Source: Holtiella tumoricola
GTDB lineage: Bacteria; Bacillota; Clostridia; Lachnospirales; Cellulosilyticaceae
Assembly: GCF_027857615.1 (NCBI RefSeq)
Contig: NZ_JAQIFT010000028.1
Location: forward strand, 9,940-73,939
Reading direction: 5' to 3'
DNA length: 64,000 bases
The notes beneath the pieces were generated by a model, which was not told the origin of the DNA, did no database searches, and saw nothing but the letters and a program-made list of their open reading frames with translations. Shown here piece after piece: positions 18,166-27,168 of this stretch. Position numbers and translations under genes: made by a program. How positions within the stretch are numbered: the stretch's first letter is position 1; the number at the start of each line of letters is the position of its first letter.

Positions 18166-19062
18166 ATGAATAAACATAATCTACCCAAGATTCGTGTTAG
18201 GGAAACTATAGTTTCTTATCTTTTCTTGGCACCTGCATTATTGTTTTTCTTTACATTTGTTGTATATCCAATGTTATCAGGGATTTTTACTAGTTTCTTT
18301 GACTACACTTTAAAGAAATTTAATTTTATAGGACTCCAAAATTATATTAATCTTTTTCAAGATGAAATTTTTTGGAAGTCTATGAGAAATACATTAGTTA
18401 TTGTACTGGGTTCTGTGCCAGTAGTAGTAATTTTTTCTTTATTTGTAGCGGTAACTATTTATCAAAAGAAAGCAGGCGTACGCTCTTTCTTTAGAGGTGT
18501 ATTCTACTTACCAGTTGTTACAGGAACCGTTGCTGTAACTGTAGTATGGAAATGGATTTACGATCCACTTAACGGTATTTTAAATTATGTTTTACAATCA
18601 GGCGGTATCATTGATGAGCCTATTATGTGGTTAGGAGATAAACGTTTTGCTATATGGGCAATTATTATTATCCTACTTACTACATCTGTTGGGCAGCCTA
18701 TTATCCTCTATGTAGCAGCACTTGGTAATATACCTCAATCTTTTATCGAAGCTGCAGAAGTAGATGGGGGTAATAATTGGCAAATCTTTAGAAAGATAAA
18801 ATGGCCTTGTCTTATGCCGACTACTTTATATGTAGTGGTTATTACTACAATTAACTCCTTCCAATGTTTCTCATTGATTCAGTTGTTGACTTCCGGGGGG
18901 CCGAACTATTCGACAAGCACAATTATGTATCTGGTATATGAAAAAGCATTTAAGCTTACTCAATTTGGCTATGCCAACGCAATGGGAGTAGTCTTAGCAA
19001 TCATTATCGGTATCATTAGCTTTGCACAGTTCAAAGTACTCGGAAACGATGTAGAATACTAG
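18166..19062 (+). CDS. ABC sugar importer permease, MalF-like
   Basis: Inner-membrane channel subunit of the CUT1 importer, 298 residues with six membrane helices. The first helix motif SYLFLAPALLFFFTFVVYPM and the EAA-loop EAAEVDGGNNWQIFRKIKWP (about 200-219) are typical of MalF-type permeases. It pairs with the next gene. I start it at the ATG at 18166 behind TAGGAG; a GTG two codons upstream is too close to that site. The gene is set apart from the binding-protein gene by a stem-loop. The substrate follows from context: sialic acid or amino sugars. Confidence 0.92.
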   Translation: MNKHNLPKIRVRETIVSYLFLAPALLFFFTFVVYPMLSGIFTSFFDYTLKKFNFIGLQNYINLFQDEIFWKSMRNTLVIVLGSVPVVVIFSLFVAVTIYQKKAGVRSFFRGVFYLPVVTGTVAVTVVWKWIYDPLNGILNYVLQSGGIIDEPIMWLGDKRFAIWAIIIILLTTSVGQPIILYVAALGNIPQSFIEAAEVDGGNNWQIFRKIKWPCLMPTTLYVVVITTINSFQCFSLIQLLTSGGPNYSTSTIMYLVYEKAFKLTQFGYANAMGVVLAIIIGIISFAQFKVLGNDVEY

Positions 19063-19079
19063 AAGGGAGGGGCACTCTA

Positions 19080-19952
19080 ATGCAATTGGCAAAAAAAGTT
19101 AGAGAAAAAGAAGAAGCACTTAGTACACGAGAACAGAAAATAACACCATACAGAGTTATTTCAATGGCATTCTTATATATACTTACTTTTATTTTTATAT
19201 TTCCTTTTTACTGGATTATAACAGGAGCATTTAAAGCTCAAAAAGTAACGGTACAAATTCCACCAGAATGGTTCCCGTTAAATCCAACGATGGAGAACTT
19301 TGTAAAACTTTTTAAAAACCCAGCACTTCAATGGTTAGGAAATAGTATTTGGATCTCATTAATAACTATGATTTTAGTATGCTTAACGGCAGCACTTGCA
19401 GGGTATGTATTAGCTAAAAAACGCTTTTATGGACAAAGATTTATCTTTGCAATGTTTGTAGTTGCAATGGCTCTTCCAAAGCAAGTTGTACTTGTACCAC
19501 TTGTGCGAATGGTTAATGCATTGGGCTTCCATAACACATTGGCAGCAGTTATTTTGCCAGCGGTAGGATGGCCATTTGGGATATTCTTGATGAAGCAATT
19601 TAGTGAAACAATTCCTGGGGAACTTTTAGAAGCAGCAAAAATAGATGGATGTGGTGAATTACATACCTTCTTTAACATTGTTTTACCTATTGTAAAACCA
19701 GGAGTAGCTGCACTTGCAATTTTCACTTTTATTACTTCATGGAATGACTACTTTATGCAGCTCATTATGTTAAATACAAGATCAAAACTTACAATTTCAT
19801 TAGGTGTAGCAACACTTCAAGCAGAATTTGCAACAAACTATGGTGTAATTATGGCAGGAGCAACTTTAGCTGCAATACCTATTGTATTGATGTTTGTATG
19901 TTTCCAAAAATACTTTACACAAGGTATTACAATGGGAGCTGTTAAAGGATGA
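19080..19952 (+). CDS. ABC sugar importer permease, MalG-like
   Basis: Second channel subunit, 290 residues, six membrane helices. It has the MalG-type start (helix FIFIFPFYWIITGAFK), the EAA-loop ELLEAAKIDGCGELHTFFNI (about 181-200), and ends with the usual QGITMGAVKG tail. It follows the MalF-like gene by 17 bases with a GGGAGGGG ribosome site. Together with the upstream receptor it makes the membrane part of the importer. A hairpin with a T-run follows and may reduce read-through into the yhcH-like gene. Confidence 0.92.
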   Translation: MQLAKKVREKEEALSTREQKITPYRVISMAFLYILTFIFIFPFYWIITGAFKAQKVTVQIPPEWFPLNPTMENFVKLFKNPALQWLGNSIWISLITMILVCLTAALAGYVLAKKRFYGQRFIFAMFVVAMALPKQVVLVPLVRMVNALGFHNTLAAVILPAVGWPFGIFLMKQFSETIPGELLEAAKIDGCGELHTFFNIVLPIVKPGVAALAIFTFITSWNDYFMQLIMLNTRSKLTISLGVATLQAEFATNYGVIMAGATLAAIPIVLMFVCFQKYFTQGITMGAVKG

Positions 19953-19969
19953 TAGGGTAAGTAATATCA

Positions 19970-20006
19970 AGGGGCTTTTGCATATTTTATGCAATGCCCC
20001 CTTTTA
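19970..20006 (+). terminator. Hairpin terminator or attenuator within the nan operon
   Basis: GGGGC-TTTGCAT pairs with ATGCAA-GCCCC, followed by CCTTTT. The T-run is short, so read-through to the kinase and regulator genes is likely. Confidence 0.65.
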
Positions 20007-20034
20007 AATATATAGAATAGAGAGGATGAACATA

Positions 20035-20478
20035 ATGATTTATGATTTAATAACAAATATAGTAAATTACAAAGGAATAAGTGAACATTTAGATAAGGCA
20101 ATAGAATTTATTGCAAGTAATGACCTAAATAGTCTTCCACTAGGAAGAACAGATATAGATGGTGACAATGTTTTTATTAATATAATGGAGGCAACTACAA
20201 AAGGGGCACAAGAATTAAACTTCGAATATCATAAGAATTATATGGATATTCAAATTGACTTAGTAGGTACCGAAATGATTCAAGTTGCTACAGAGGGGAT
20301 AGAAGAAGTTGAAGCTTATAAAGAAGATATAGGATTCTTTAAGGCAAACACAGGAAGCTCATGTATACTTGGACCAGGACGCTTTATTGTGTGTATGATA
20401 GAAGAATTACATAAACCAGGTATTCAAGTAGGATCTAATACAGCAATTAAAAAATGTGTAGTAAAAGTTAAGAAGTAG
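20035..20478 (+). CDS. YhcH/YjgK/YiaL family (DUF386) protein
   Basis: Small cytoplasmic cupin-like beta protein, 147 residues, of the family that sits in sialic acid and related sugar operons (E. coli YhcH, NanQ). NanQ has been described as helping interconvert the anomers of sialic acid. The N-terminus MIYDLITNIVNYKGISEHLDKA and the central FEYHKNYMDIQIDLVGTE segment, with its His and Asp/Glu residues, are typical. Start chosen at 20035, nine bases after AGAGG; an ATG at 20026 would overlap that site. It is followed nine bases later by the ROK kinase. Confidence 0.9.
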   Translation: MIYDLITNIVNYKGISEHLDKAIEFIASNDLNSLPLGRTDIDGDNVFINIMEATTKGAQELNFEYHKNYMDIQIDLVGTEMIQVATEGIEEVEAYKEDIGFFKANTGSSCILGPGRFIVCMIEELHKPGIQVGSNTAIKKCVVKVKK

Positions 20479-20486
20479 GTGAAGAA

Positions 20487-21362
20487 ATGAGAATTGTAGC
20501 ACTTGATATAGGTGGAACTTCGATTAAGGCAGGGGTATGGAAGAATAATCAACTGAGTGAAATTAAAGAGTACCCAACTAATGCTAAAGCAGGCGGGGAA
20601 GCTGTGGTAGCAAAGGCTATTTCTATACTAAAAGAATACGATGAATTTGATAGAATAGGTATTAGTACAGCTGGGCAAGTAGATTCGGTACAAGGTATGA
20701 TAAGATATGCTAATGAAAATATTCCGGGTTATACAGGTATGAAGGTGAAAGAGATATTAGAAGGCACTTTTCATGTACCAGTAGCAGTAGAGAATGATGT
20801 AAATGCAGCAGCAATAGGAGAAGCTGCATTTGGTGCAGGACAGGGGTATGATCATTTCCTATGTTTGACTTATGGAACAGGGGTAGGTGGAGCAATTGTT
20901 ATCAACAAAAAAATCTATACAGGTGCAGAGTTTTCAGCAGGAGAATTTGGAAGTATGATTGTTCATCCAGAAGATAGAAAAGAAGGGGAGTATTTTAGTG
21001 GATGTTATGAGAAGTATGCATCTACAACAGCTCTAGTAGCGAAGGCACAAGCGTATGATCCTACGATTACTAATGGACGCAAATTATTTGAAAGACTAGA
21101 TGAAGACCCTATTAAGCAGATTGTTGATGAATGGATCAAAGAGATTATGTATGGACTTGTTAGCTTGATTCATATTTTTAATCCTCCATGTATTGTTTTA
21201 GGAGGAGGCGTATTTGCTCAAACATATGTAGTGGAAAAATTAGAGAAGATGCTTTACACTAATATCATGCCAAGTTTTAGAAATGTAGTCTTAAGACAAG
21301 CAGAACTCGGAAACACAGCAGGTCTTTTAGGTGCAGTGAAACTTGCTTGTACATTAGATTAA
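20487..21362 (+). CDS. nanK: ROK-family kinase, probable N-acetylmannosamine kinase
   Basis: Phosphorylates ManNAc to ManNAc-6-P if the context is read correctly. 291 residues with the phosphate loop ALDIGGTSIKAG at the start and the catalytic Asp in VENDVNAAAIGEA (about residue 112). The sugar-binding loop GAEFSAGEFGSM lacks the CxCGxxGC zinc motif seen in E. coli NanK, so this is the zinc-free form, like many Firmicute enzymes. The C-terminal part has IVLGGGVF and the usual LGAVKLA end. It lies between yhcH and the RpiR regulator in the sialic acid operon. The substrate is inferred from context; ROK kinases of other sugars look alike. Confidence 0.88.
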   Translation: MRIVALDIGGTSIKAGVWKNNQLSEIKEYPTNAKAGGEAVVAKAISILKEYDEFDRIGISTAGQVDSVQGMIRYANENIPGYTGMKVKEILEGTFHVPVAVENDVNAAAIGEAAFGAGQGYDHFLCLTYGTGVGGAIVINKKIYTGAEFSAGEFGSMIVHPEDRKEGEYFSGCYEKYASTTALVAKAQAYDPTITNGRKLFERLDEDPIKQIVDEWIKEIMYGLVSLIHIFNPPCIVLGGGVFAQTYVVEKLEKMLYTNIMPSFRNVVLRQAELGNTAGLLGAVKLACTLD

Positions 21363-21383
21363 ACAGCAAAATGGGGTGGAAAA

Positions 21384-22241
21384 ATGGCAAGTAATGATTT
21401 GATAGGACGAATACGTGAGGGGTATTCTGGATATACAAAGGCAGAAAAGAAAGTAGCTAATTATATTTTAGAGAATACTAAAAAGGTATTATTCATGTCT
21501 ATTACAGATTTAGCAGATGCCTGTGAAGTTGGAGATACAAGTGTATTTCGCTTTTGTAGGAGCTTGCGATTACAAGGCTATCAAGAATTTAAGATGCAAC
21601 TGTCTTTAAGTATGAATCATGATGATTTAGAAGTAGAAGAAGAAATTGGTAATATTAATTTGCAAGATCCATTTGAAGTATTAGCAAAGAAGGTTCTTCA
21701 GAATAATATTAATGCAATCAATGAAACTTATGGGCTTATCCAGACAGCTGATTTTGCAAAAGTGATGCACTATTTAGAAACAGCAGACAGTATTCATTTC
21801 TTTGGGGTAGGGGCAAGTATGCTAACCTCCATGTTTGCAATGAATAAGTTTTTGAAAATTATTCCTAATGTAAGATGTGTAATGGATTCGCATATGCAAG
21901 CAATGTCTGCTTCTATGCTAGGAGAAGGTGATGTTGCCATTGTTATTTCATATTCTGGTGCGACAAAAGATACAATCCATGTTGCCAAACTAGCCAAACA
22001 AAGTGGAGCAAGAGTTATTTGCTTAACCCGATATGCCAAATCACCCCTAACAGTCTATTCAGATGTAACTTTGCTATGTGGGGCTAATGAAGGGCCTTTA
22101 GATGGAGGCTCAACATCATCTCAAATGAGCCAAATGTTCCTTATAGATATTATGTATAATGAATTCTATAGAAAACGTTTAGAAGTAACCAATAAGAATA
22201 TTCATAAGACAGCAGATGCTGTTTTAGATAAGATTTATTAG
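21384..22241 (+). CDS. RpiR/MurR-family transcriptional regulator, probable NanR
   Basis: 285 residues: an N-terminal helix-turn-helix of the RpiR type (about 1-77, with YTKAEKKVANYIL and GDTSVFRFCRSLRLQGYQEFK), then a sugar isomerase (SIS) domain (about 110-260, with GVGASM and ISYSGATKDTIHVAKLAKQSGA). SIS domains bind phosphosugars, so a pathway intermediate such as ManNAc-6-P or GlcNAc-6-P is the likely effector, as in other NanR regulators of this type. It closes the operon and probably controls it and nanA. Candidate GAAA/TTTC dyads lie before nanE. Confidence 0.9.
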   Translation: MASNDLIGRIREGYSGYTKAEKKVANYILENTKKVLFMSITDLADACEVGDTSVFRFCRSLRLQGYQEFKMQLSLSMNHDDLEVEEEIGNINLQDPFEVLAKKVLQNNINAINETYGLIQTADFAKVMHYLETADSIHFFGVGASMLTSMFAMNKFLKIIPNVRCVMDSHMQAMSASMLGEGDVAIVISYSGATKDTIHVAKLAKQSGARVICLTRYAKSPLTVYSDVTLLCGANEGPLDGGSTSSQMSQMFLIDIMYNEFYRKRLEVTNKNIHKTADAVLDKIY

Positions 22242-22247
22242 ATATGT

Positions 22248-22283
22248 AGAGGTCTTACTACTAAGAGTAGGGCCTCTTTTTGT
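22248..22283 (+). terminator. Terminator of the sialic acid operon
   Basis: AGAGG-CTTACT pairs with AGTAG-CCTCT, followed by T5. Confidence 0.85.
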
Positions 22284-22395
22284 ATCTCTTTACCTTATTA
22301 AGAGGCGAGGTGTATGATGAAAGAGAGTATACTTACTGGATGATGAGAGATAGCTATGACATAGGATAAACAAAAGAAGAATAGGAGAAGAATAA

Positions 22396-22809
22396 ATGGA
22401 AGTTAAATTTTATGATGAAATAGAGGATAACAAGCTAAAGTATGCAGTAATTGCGTCTAGATATAAGGGACAATGGGTATATTGCAAGCATAAAGAAAGA
22501 GATACATTTGAAGTACCCGGTGGACATAGAGAACAAGGTGAAACAATTGTAGAGTGTGCTAAAAGAGAACTATATGAGGAAACAGGGGCAGTAGCGTTTG
22601 AGTTAATACAGATAGGAGTATACTCTGTAGTACGAGGGGATATTGAGACGTTTGGTATGCTCTTTTTTGCAGAGATAAGTGAACTGGGTAAATTACCAGA
22701 TATGGAAATAGAGCAAATAAGCTTTTTTGATGAGATACCAGAAAAGCTTACATATCCTTTAATACAACCGAAGCTAGTAGAGAAGATATCAAAAACATTA
22801 ATAAAATAA
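22396..22809 (+). CDS. Nudix hydrolase
   Basis: Hydrolyses a nucleoside diphosphate linked to some other group; 137 residues, normal for a single-domain Nudix enzyme. The Nudix box is complete: GGHREQGE, then seven residues, then RELYEETGA (about 42-64), giving the Mg-binding Glu residues. The substrate cannot be told from sequence; 8-oxo-dGTP and similar mutagenic nucleotides are common. It lies between the nan operon and the sigma-factor gene with no close partner. ATG start behind AGGAGAAG. Confidence 0.88.
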   Translation: MEVKFYDEIEDNKLKYAVIASRYKGQWVYCKHKERDTFEVPGGHREQGETIVECAKRELYEETGAVAFELIQIGVYSVVRGDIETFGMLFFAEISELGKLPDMEIEQISFFDEIPEKLTYPLIQPKLVEKISKTLIK

Positions 22810-22896
22810 AGAGAAGTATTTTTTGATTTTTATTAACCGAATTCATATTCATACGACTATATAAATAACAAATTAAAAAGAAAGGAGCAGAAGGAA

Positions 22897-24468
22897 ATGG
22901 AAAAGCACGAAATAGATAGTAAGATAGCTGAAGTATCAAAATCCATATTGTCATATTGCATGACACGTACGTCTACTCAACATGAAGCAGAAGATTTAGC
23001 ACAAGATATTCTGCTACAGCTCATTAAATCATTACCTAATATTCGTGATGATCAGGCTATTTATAAATTTATGTGGAGTGTTGCAGGTAATGTGTATAGT
23101 AGTTGGTATAGAAGAAAGATAAAAATAAAAGAGTGTGAACTGATTGAAGAAAGCTATTATGGCTATTTTGATGACATAAAAGATGACCATACTGAAATTG
23201 ATTTACTAAGGCGAGAGTTGTCCCTTATGTCGGAAAAATATAGGAAGGTAACGATACTTTATTATCTCGAGAATAAATCATGCTTAGAAATTTCTCAAAA
23301 ACTCTCTATTAGTGAGAGTATGGTAAAATATTTACTTTTTAAAGCAAGAAAAATTCTGAAAGAAGGTATGAATATGAATAGAAATTATGGTGAACAAAGT
23401 TATAATCCTAAACAATTATCTTTGATGTATATGGGAGAAGGACCAAATAGATTTTGGCAACTTTTAGATAGTAAAGCTATTCCACAAAATATTTTATGGG
23501 CATGCTATAACGATGATTTAACAGGTGAAGAAATTAGTTTACAAATAGGAGTTGCATTACCATATCTTGAAAGTGAATTATATACGCTTGTTAATGCGGG
23601 TATTCTTCTTAAAAGGGGAAATAGATATACCACTAACATTGTCATAATGTCGAAAGATTTTAGTAGAGAAGTTTCTAGTAAGCTTGCAGATATTCAAGAT
23701 AAAATTGCAGATAGCATCAATCACTTTTTGGTAGCACATGAAAGTGATATTAGAAGTATTGGATTTTATGGGTGTAATATGAGCCATAATACTTATATGT
23801 GGCAGATGATGTGTATGGTATTAGCATCAACTTTTAAAAAATGTCAGGAGATTGATTTAGGGGGAGAAACACCAATAACAGCATTTGGAGAAAGAGCATA
23901 TGTTTGGGGAGAAGAAGAGTGCAAGAATGCTTTTAATATTTGTCAAATACAAGGGGGAGGCGTGGAAATAGAAGATTGTATGCTTTATTTTATGGATTGG
24001 ATAGAGAATCCAAAGGGAACACATCATGATTTTTATAATGATAGAAAGCTTGTAAATTTATTTATAAGGCTTGCAAAAGGTCAGGTTAAAGATCCAAATG
24101 AATATGAAAAAGAAATGATTGTTACCTTAATAAAAAGAGGTTATGTCCTTAATAAGAATGGTGAATTAGCTATAACAGTTCCTGTTTATACTCAGAAACA
24201 GATAGACAAAGTCATAAAAATTTTGGACCCTATTATTGAGGAAACATATCAGCTTTCACAGGAGATATTTTCAGTGATTTGTAGCATTTTAAAAAATCAT
24301 ACACCAATACATTTAAAGCAATCTATAAAAGGAATAGCGAGGATGAGATTATTTAGTGAAGTTGTATCTGCTCCTGCTCATATTATGCATTGTAAAGATT
24401 ATATTAAAACAAATTGGAGTGCAAATGAAATGCCTACGACGTATATAGTTATAGATGAGACAATGTAA
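22897..24468 (+). CDS. ECF-like sigma-70 factor with long C-terminal extension
   Basis: 523 residues, about three times a normal ECF sigma factor. Residues 1-160 are a sigma factor: region 2 (about 10-80, with EAEDLAQDILLQLIKSLP) and region 4 (about 105-155, with CLEISQKLSISESMVKYLLFKAR). Then comes a stretch resembling a winged helix (about 210-250: LTGEEISLQIGVALPYLESELYTLVNAGILL) and some 270 residues with no family that I recognise, including several Cys and Trp/Tyr-rich parts. No anti-sigma gene is adjacent. The tail may sense a signal and hold the factor in check. ATG start behind AAAGGAGCAG. Terminator follows. Confidence 0.88.
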   Translation: MEKHEIDSKIAEVSKSILSYCMTRTSTQHEAEDLAQDILLQLIKSLPNIRDDQAIYKFMWSVAGNVYSSWYRRKIKIKECELIEESYYGYFDDIKDDHTEIDLLRRELSLMSEKYRKVTILYYLENKSCLEISQKLSISESMVKYLLFKARKILKEGMNMNRNYGEQSYNPKQLSLMYMGEGPNRFWQLLDSKAIPQNILWACYNDDLTGEEISLQIGVALPYLESELYTLVNAGILLKRGNRYTTNIVIMSKDFSREVSSKLADIQDKIADSINHFLVAHESDIRSIGFYGCNMSHNTYMWQMMCMVLASTFKKCQEIDLGGETPITAFGERAYVWGEEECKNAFNICQIQGGGVEIEDCMLYFMDWIENPKGTHHDFYNDRKLVNLFIRLAKGQVKDPNEYEKEMIVTLIKRGYVLNKNGELAITVPVYTQKQIDKVIKILDPIIEETYQLSQEIFSVICSILKNHTPIHLKQSIKGIARMRLFSEVVSAPAHIMHCKDYIKTNWSANEMPTTYIVIDETM

Positions 24469-24484
24469 ATCAATTAAATATTAA

Positions 24485-24536
24485 TAAAGGCAATGGGGTT
24501 ACTTATTAAATAGGGTAGCACCATTGCCTTTATTCT
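24485..24536 (+). terminator. Terminator after the extended sigma gene
   Basis: AAAGGCAATGG pairs with CCATTGCCTTT over a 25-base loop, followed by a T-rich tract. Confidence 0.8.
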
Positions 24537-24680
24537 TTAATTAAAATTCTATTTTGTGAATAAGAGTGTAATAATAATTTTATATTAGAATAATGATAAA
24601 GTATTAGGAAGATGCATGGTATAATAGTAAAAAGTTCAAAGAATTATTTATATACTAAAGTATAAAATAGAGGTACAGAA

Positions 24681-25505
24681 ATGAATTTAAAAAAAATCAT
24701 TAGGCTATCTTTTCTTATCAACATTCTGCAGATTTTATTAATTATCGTCATCATTTTTTATATCAACTATGCACCAAGCCAAGATATGTTCCTTCTTCTG
24801 TATGGCTCAGCAGGACTAACAACATTTAATAGTATGTTAGCAGTAGTGAGCTATTATTTTTTAATAGCAAGAGAAGATAGAAAAGATGTGCAAGAAACAA
24901 TCCAGAATCTAGAGAACTTAAATGCAACCTTAAGAGAGCAACGTCATGACTATTTAAATCATATCCAAGTGATCTATGGTTTGATGGAGCTTGAAGAATT
25001 TGAGGAAGCAAAGCATTATATGGAACCTGTTTATGAAGATCTACTTAAAGTAGGCAAAGCACTTAAGACCTCTCACCCAGCGGTTAATGCGTTGCTCCAA
25101 GCAAAGATGCAAAAAGGACAAAATGAAGATGTATCAGTCTATCTAGAGGTAAAGTCTAACTTGAAGGATATATCAATGGAGCCATGGGAGCTTTGTAAGG
25201 TGTTATCTAATGTTATAGATAATGGTTTTACTGCCTTAATGCAAAAAGAGAATATGAGAAAGTTATATATTGATATTGGTGAGGATCAAGCAAATTATAG
25301 CTTTTATATCTACAATAATGGACCTGTTATTCCACCAGATGTATTACCTAATATTTTTATACAAGGCTTTTCAACTAAAAAAGAAGAGGGACATGGTATG
25401 GGATTAGCGATTGTAAAGAAGACATTAGAAAAGGTTGGAGGGAGTATTCAAGTAGATTCTAATGTTGATAAAACTTGCTTTACTATATTGGTACCAAAGG
25501 TATAG
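24681..25505 (+). CDS. Sensor histidine kinase, Spo0B/AgrC-like (GHKL)
   Basis: 274 residues: two membrane helices (about 7-29 and 38-62) with almost no extracellular loop, a Spo0B-type phosphoacceptor helix with His89 in EQRHDYLNHIQ, and a GHKL ATPase domain (about 165-274) with N box NVIDNGFTAL, a G box in FSTKKEEGHGMGLAIVKKTLEK. Such short two-helix kinases usually work with LytTR response regulators. The only regulator nearby is the LytTR gene at 27604, separated by nfeD, floA and one small gene on the same strand, so all may be one functional unit that senses the membrane. The signal is unknown. Confidence 0.9.
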   Translation: MNLKKIIRLSFLINILQILLIIVIIFYINYAPSQDMFLLLYGSAGLTTFNSMLAVVSYYFLIAREDRKDVQETIQNLENLNATLREQRHDYLNHIQVIYGLMELEEFEEAKHYMEPVYEDLLKVGKALKTSHPAVNALLQAKMQKGQNEDVSVYLEVKSNLKDISMEPWELCKVLSNVIDNGFTALMQKENMRKLYIDIGEDQANYSFYIYNNGPVIPPDVLPNIFIQGFSTKKEEGHGMGLAIVKKTLEKVGGSIQVDSNVDKTCFTILVPKV

Positions 25506-25534
25506 GGGGTAAAAACGACATTTGAGGAGAGAAA

Positions 25535-25585
25535 ATGTATAAGTTGTGGCGTATCTATAGAAAGTCAAATGTAAAAGGAATATGA
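25535..25585 (+). CDS. Possible 16-residue small ORF before nfeD
   Basis: ATG behind a good GAGGAGAG site encodes MYKLWRIYRKSNVKGI, a basic peptide with Trp and Tyr, ending 40 bases before nfeD. It could be a small membrane-binding protein or a leader peptide. No homology can be judged at this length; it may be chance. Confidence 0.3.
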   Translation: MYKLWRIYRKSNVKGI

Positions 25586-25625
25586 TAGTTCTATAACCAA
25601 AAGGTAATAAAAAGGGGGTGAAATA

Positions 25626-26123
25626 ATGATAGCAGGACTACTAGATGGAATGACACTTTTTAGCATAATCTTATTAATTTTAGGTTTTGTATTAGTAGGA
25701 ATAGAGTTAACTGCACCCGGTATTTCTTTTCCAGGTATAGCAGGTGCCATCTGCTTAGTAATTAGCGTATTCCTGACAGCTGACACGATTGTAGAGGGTG
25801 TGATTATGACTATTGCCATCCTGGCAATACTGGGAGTAATGCTAGGGATCATGGTATGGCTCTTGGCGAAAGGAAAATGGGTAAGGCCTATTATCTTAAC
25901 AAATGAGCTTAACAAAACAGAAGGATACATCAGTTCCTCGGACTTAGATTATTTACTTGGAAAAGAAGGCGTTGCTTCAACAGACCTACGTCCTTCAGGT
26001 GTTGGTAGTTTTGAAGGTGTAAATTTTGATATTATTTCTGAAGGTCAATATATTGAAAAATGGACACCAATAGTTATATATAAAGTACAAGGGTCAAAAC
26101 TAATTGTAAAAGTGAAAGCATAA
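25626..26123 (+). CDS. NfeD-like membrane protein
   Basis: 165 residues: two or three hydrophobic segments in the first 82 residues, with the family pattern GIELTAPGISFPGIAGAICLV, then a beta-rich soluble OB-like domain (about 95-165, with GKEGVASTDLRPSGVGSFEGVNFDIISEGQYIEK) typical of NfeD. NfeD proteins are nearly always encoded next to flotillin/stomatin and act with it in membrane microdomains. This is the short form without the ClpP-class serine protease domain. Its ribosome site is AAAAGGGGGTG. floA follows 52 bases on. Confidence 0.93.
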   Translation: MIAGLLDGMTLFSIILLILGFVLVGIELTAPGISFPGIAGAICLVISVFLTADTIVEGVIMTIAILAILGVMLGIMVWLLAKGKWVRPIILTNELNKTEGYISSSDLDYLLGKEGVASTDLRPSGVGSFEGVNFDIISEGQYIEKWTPIVIYKVQGSKLIVKVKA

Positions 26124-26175
26124 ATACAACCTAAGTCAAAGGGATAATAAATTAAAAAAGTTAGGGGCGAAAAAG

Positions 26176-27168
26176 ATGGATGCAAGTATTATTAGAAGTA
26201 TTGTTATTATAGGTATTATAGGTATTCTTATTATTTTATTCTTTATTTTTGTACCAATGGGATTATGGGTATCTTCATTAGCTGCAAATGTTAAAGTAAG
26301 TATCTTTAACCTAATTGGTATGAGACTACGTCGTGTTGTACCAAACCGTATCGTATTACCACTTATCAAGTCAACTAAAGCAGGTGTAGGCCTTAATGTT
26401 AATCAATTAGAAGCACATTATTTAGCTGGTGGTAATGTTGACCGTGTTGTAGATGCTCTTATTGCAGCAGAACGTGCAGGAATTGAACTACCTTTTGAAA
26501 AGGCAGCAGCTATTGACCTTGCAGGTCGTGATGTATTAGAAGCCGTTAAAATGAGTGTTAATCCAAAAGTTATTGAAACACCTAATGTATCAGCAGTAGC
26601 TAAAGATGGTATTGAACTTTTAGTTAAAGCACGTGTAACAGTTCGTGCTAACTTAGAAAGATTAGTAGGTGGTGCTGGAGAAGCAACAGTACTTGCTAGA
26701 ATTGGTGAAGGTATTGTTACAACAGTGGGTTCTTCAGTATCTCATAAAGAAGTATTAGAAAACCCAGATGGTATTTCTAAAATGGTGCTTGGTAAAGGAC
26801 TTGATGCAGGAACAGCATTTGAAATCTTATCTATTGATATTGCAGATATTGATGTAGGTCGTAACATCGGTGCTCAACTTCAAACACTTCAAGCTGAAGC
26901 AGATAAAAATATTGCTCAAGCTAAAGCAGAAGAAAGAAGAGCAATGGCTGTTGCTAAAGAACAAGAAATGCGTGCTTATGTAGTTGAAGCAGAAGCTGAA
27001 GTACCAAAAGCTATGGCTTATGCGTTAAGAGAAGGTAAAATAGGTGTAATGGACTACTATGAACTCCAAAACATTAATGCAGATACAAAAATGCGTCAAA
27101 CAATCTCAACTACAAATAATGGCAAGCTACCATTAGGAGGTGGCAAAGATGGGGCGAAACAATCTTAA
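26176..27168 (+). CDS. floA: Flotillin-like protein FloA
   Basis: Membrane-microdomain scaffold, 330 residues, the usual length for FloA (formerly YqfA). One N-terminal membrane hairpin (about 5-35), then the SPFH/PHB domain with RLRRVVPNRIVLPLIKSTKAGV and LEAHYLAGGNVDRVVDALIAAERAGIELP stretches well conserved in Firmicutes, and an Ala/Glu-rich coiled coil (about 233-285, with repeated EA pairs) that drives oligomer formation. Codon use is smoother than in neighbours, in line with high expression. The downstream gene starts within its 3' end. Confidence 0.95.
   Translation: MDASIIRSIVIIGIIGILIILFFIFVPMGLWVSSLAANVKVSIFNLIGMRLRRVVPNRIVLPLIKSTKAGVGLNVNQLEAHYLAGGNVDRVVDALIAAERAGIELPFEKAAAIDLAGRDVLEAVKMSVNPKVIETPNVSAVAKDGIELLVKARVTVRANLERLVGGAGEATVLARIGEGIVTTVGSSVSHKEVLENPDGISKMVLGKGLDAGTAFEILSIDIADIDVGRNIGAQLQTLQAEADKNIAQAKAEERRAMAVAKEQEMRAYVVEAEAEVPKAMAYALREGKIGVMDYYELQNINADTKMRQTISTTNNGKLPLGGGKDGAKQS

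Noticed and set aside
24480..24540. T-box-like GGGTAGCACC near the sigma gene end
   Set aside because: It resembles part of a T-box, but no specifier stem or aminoacyl gene follows; it is a terminator loop.
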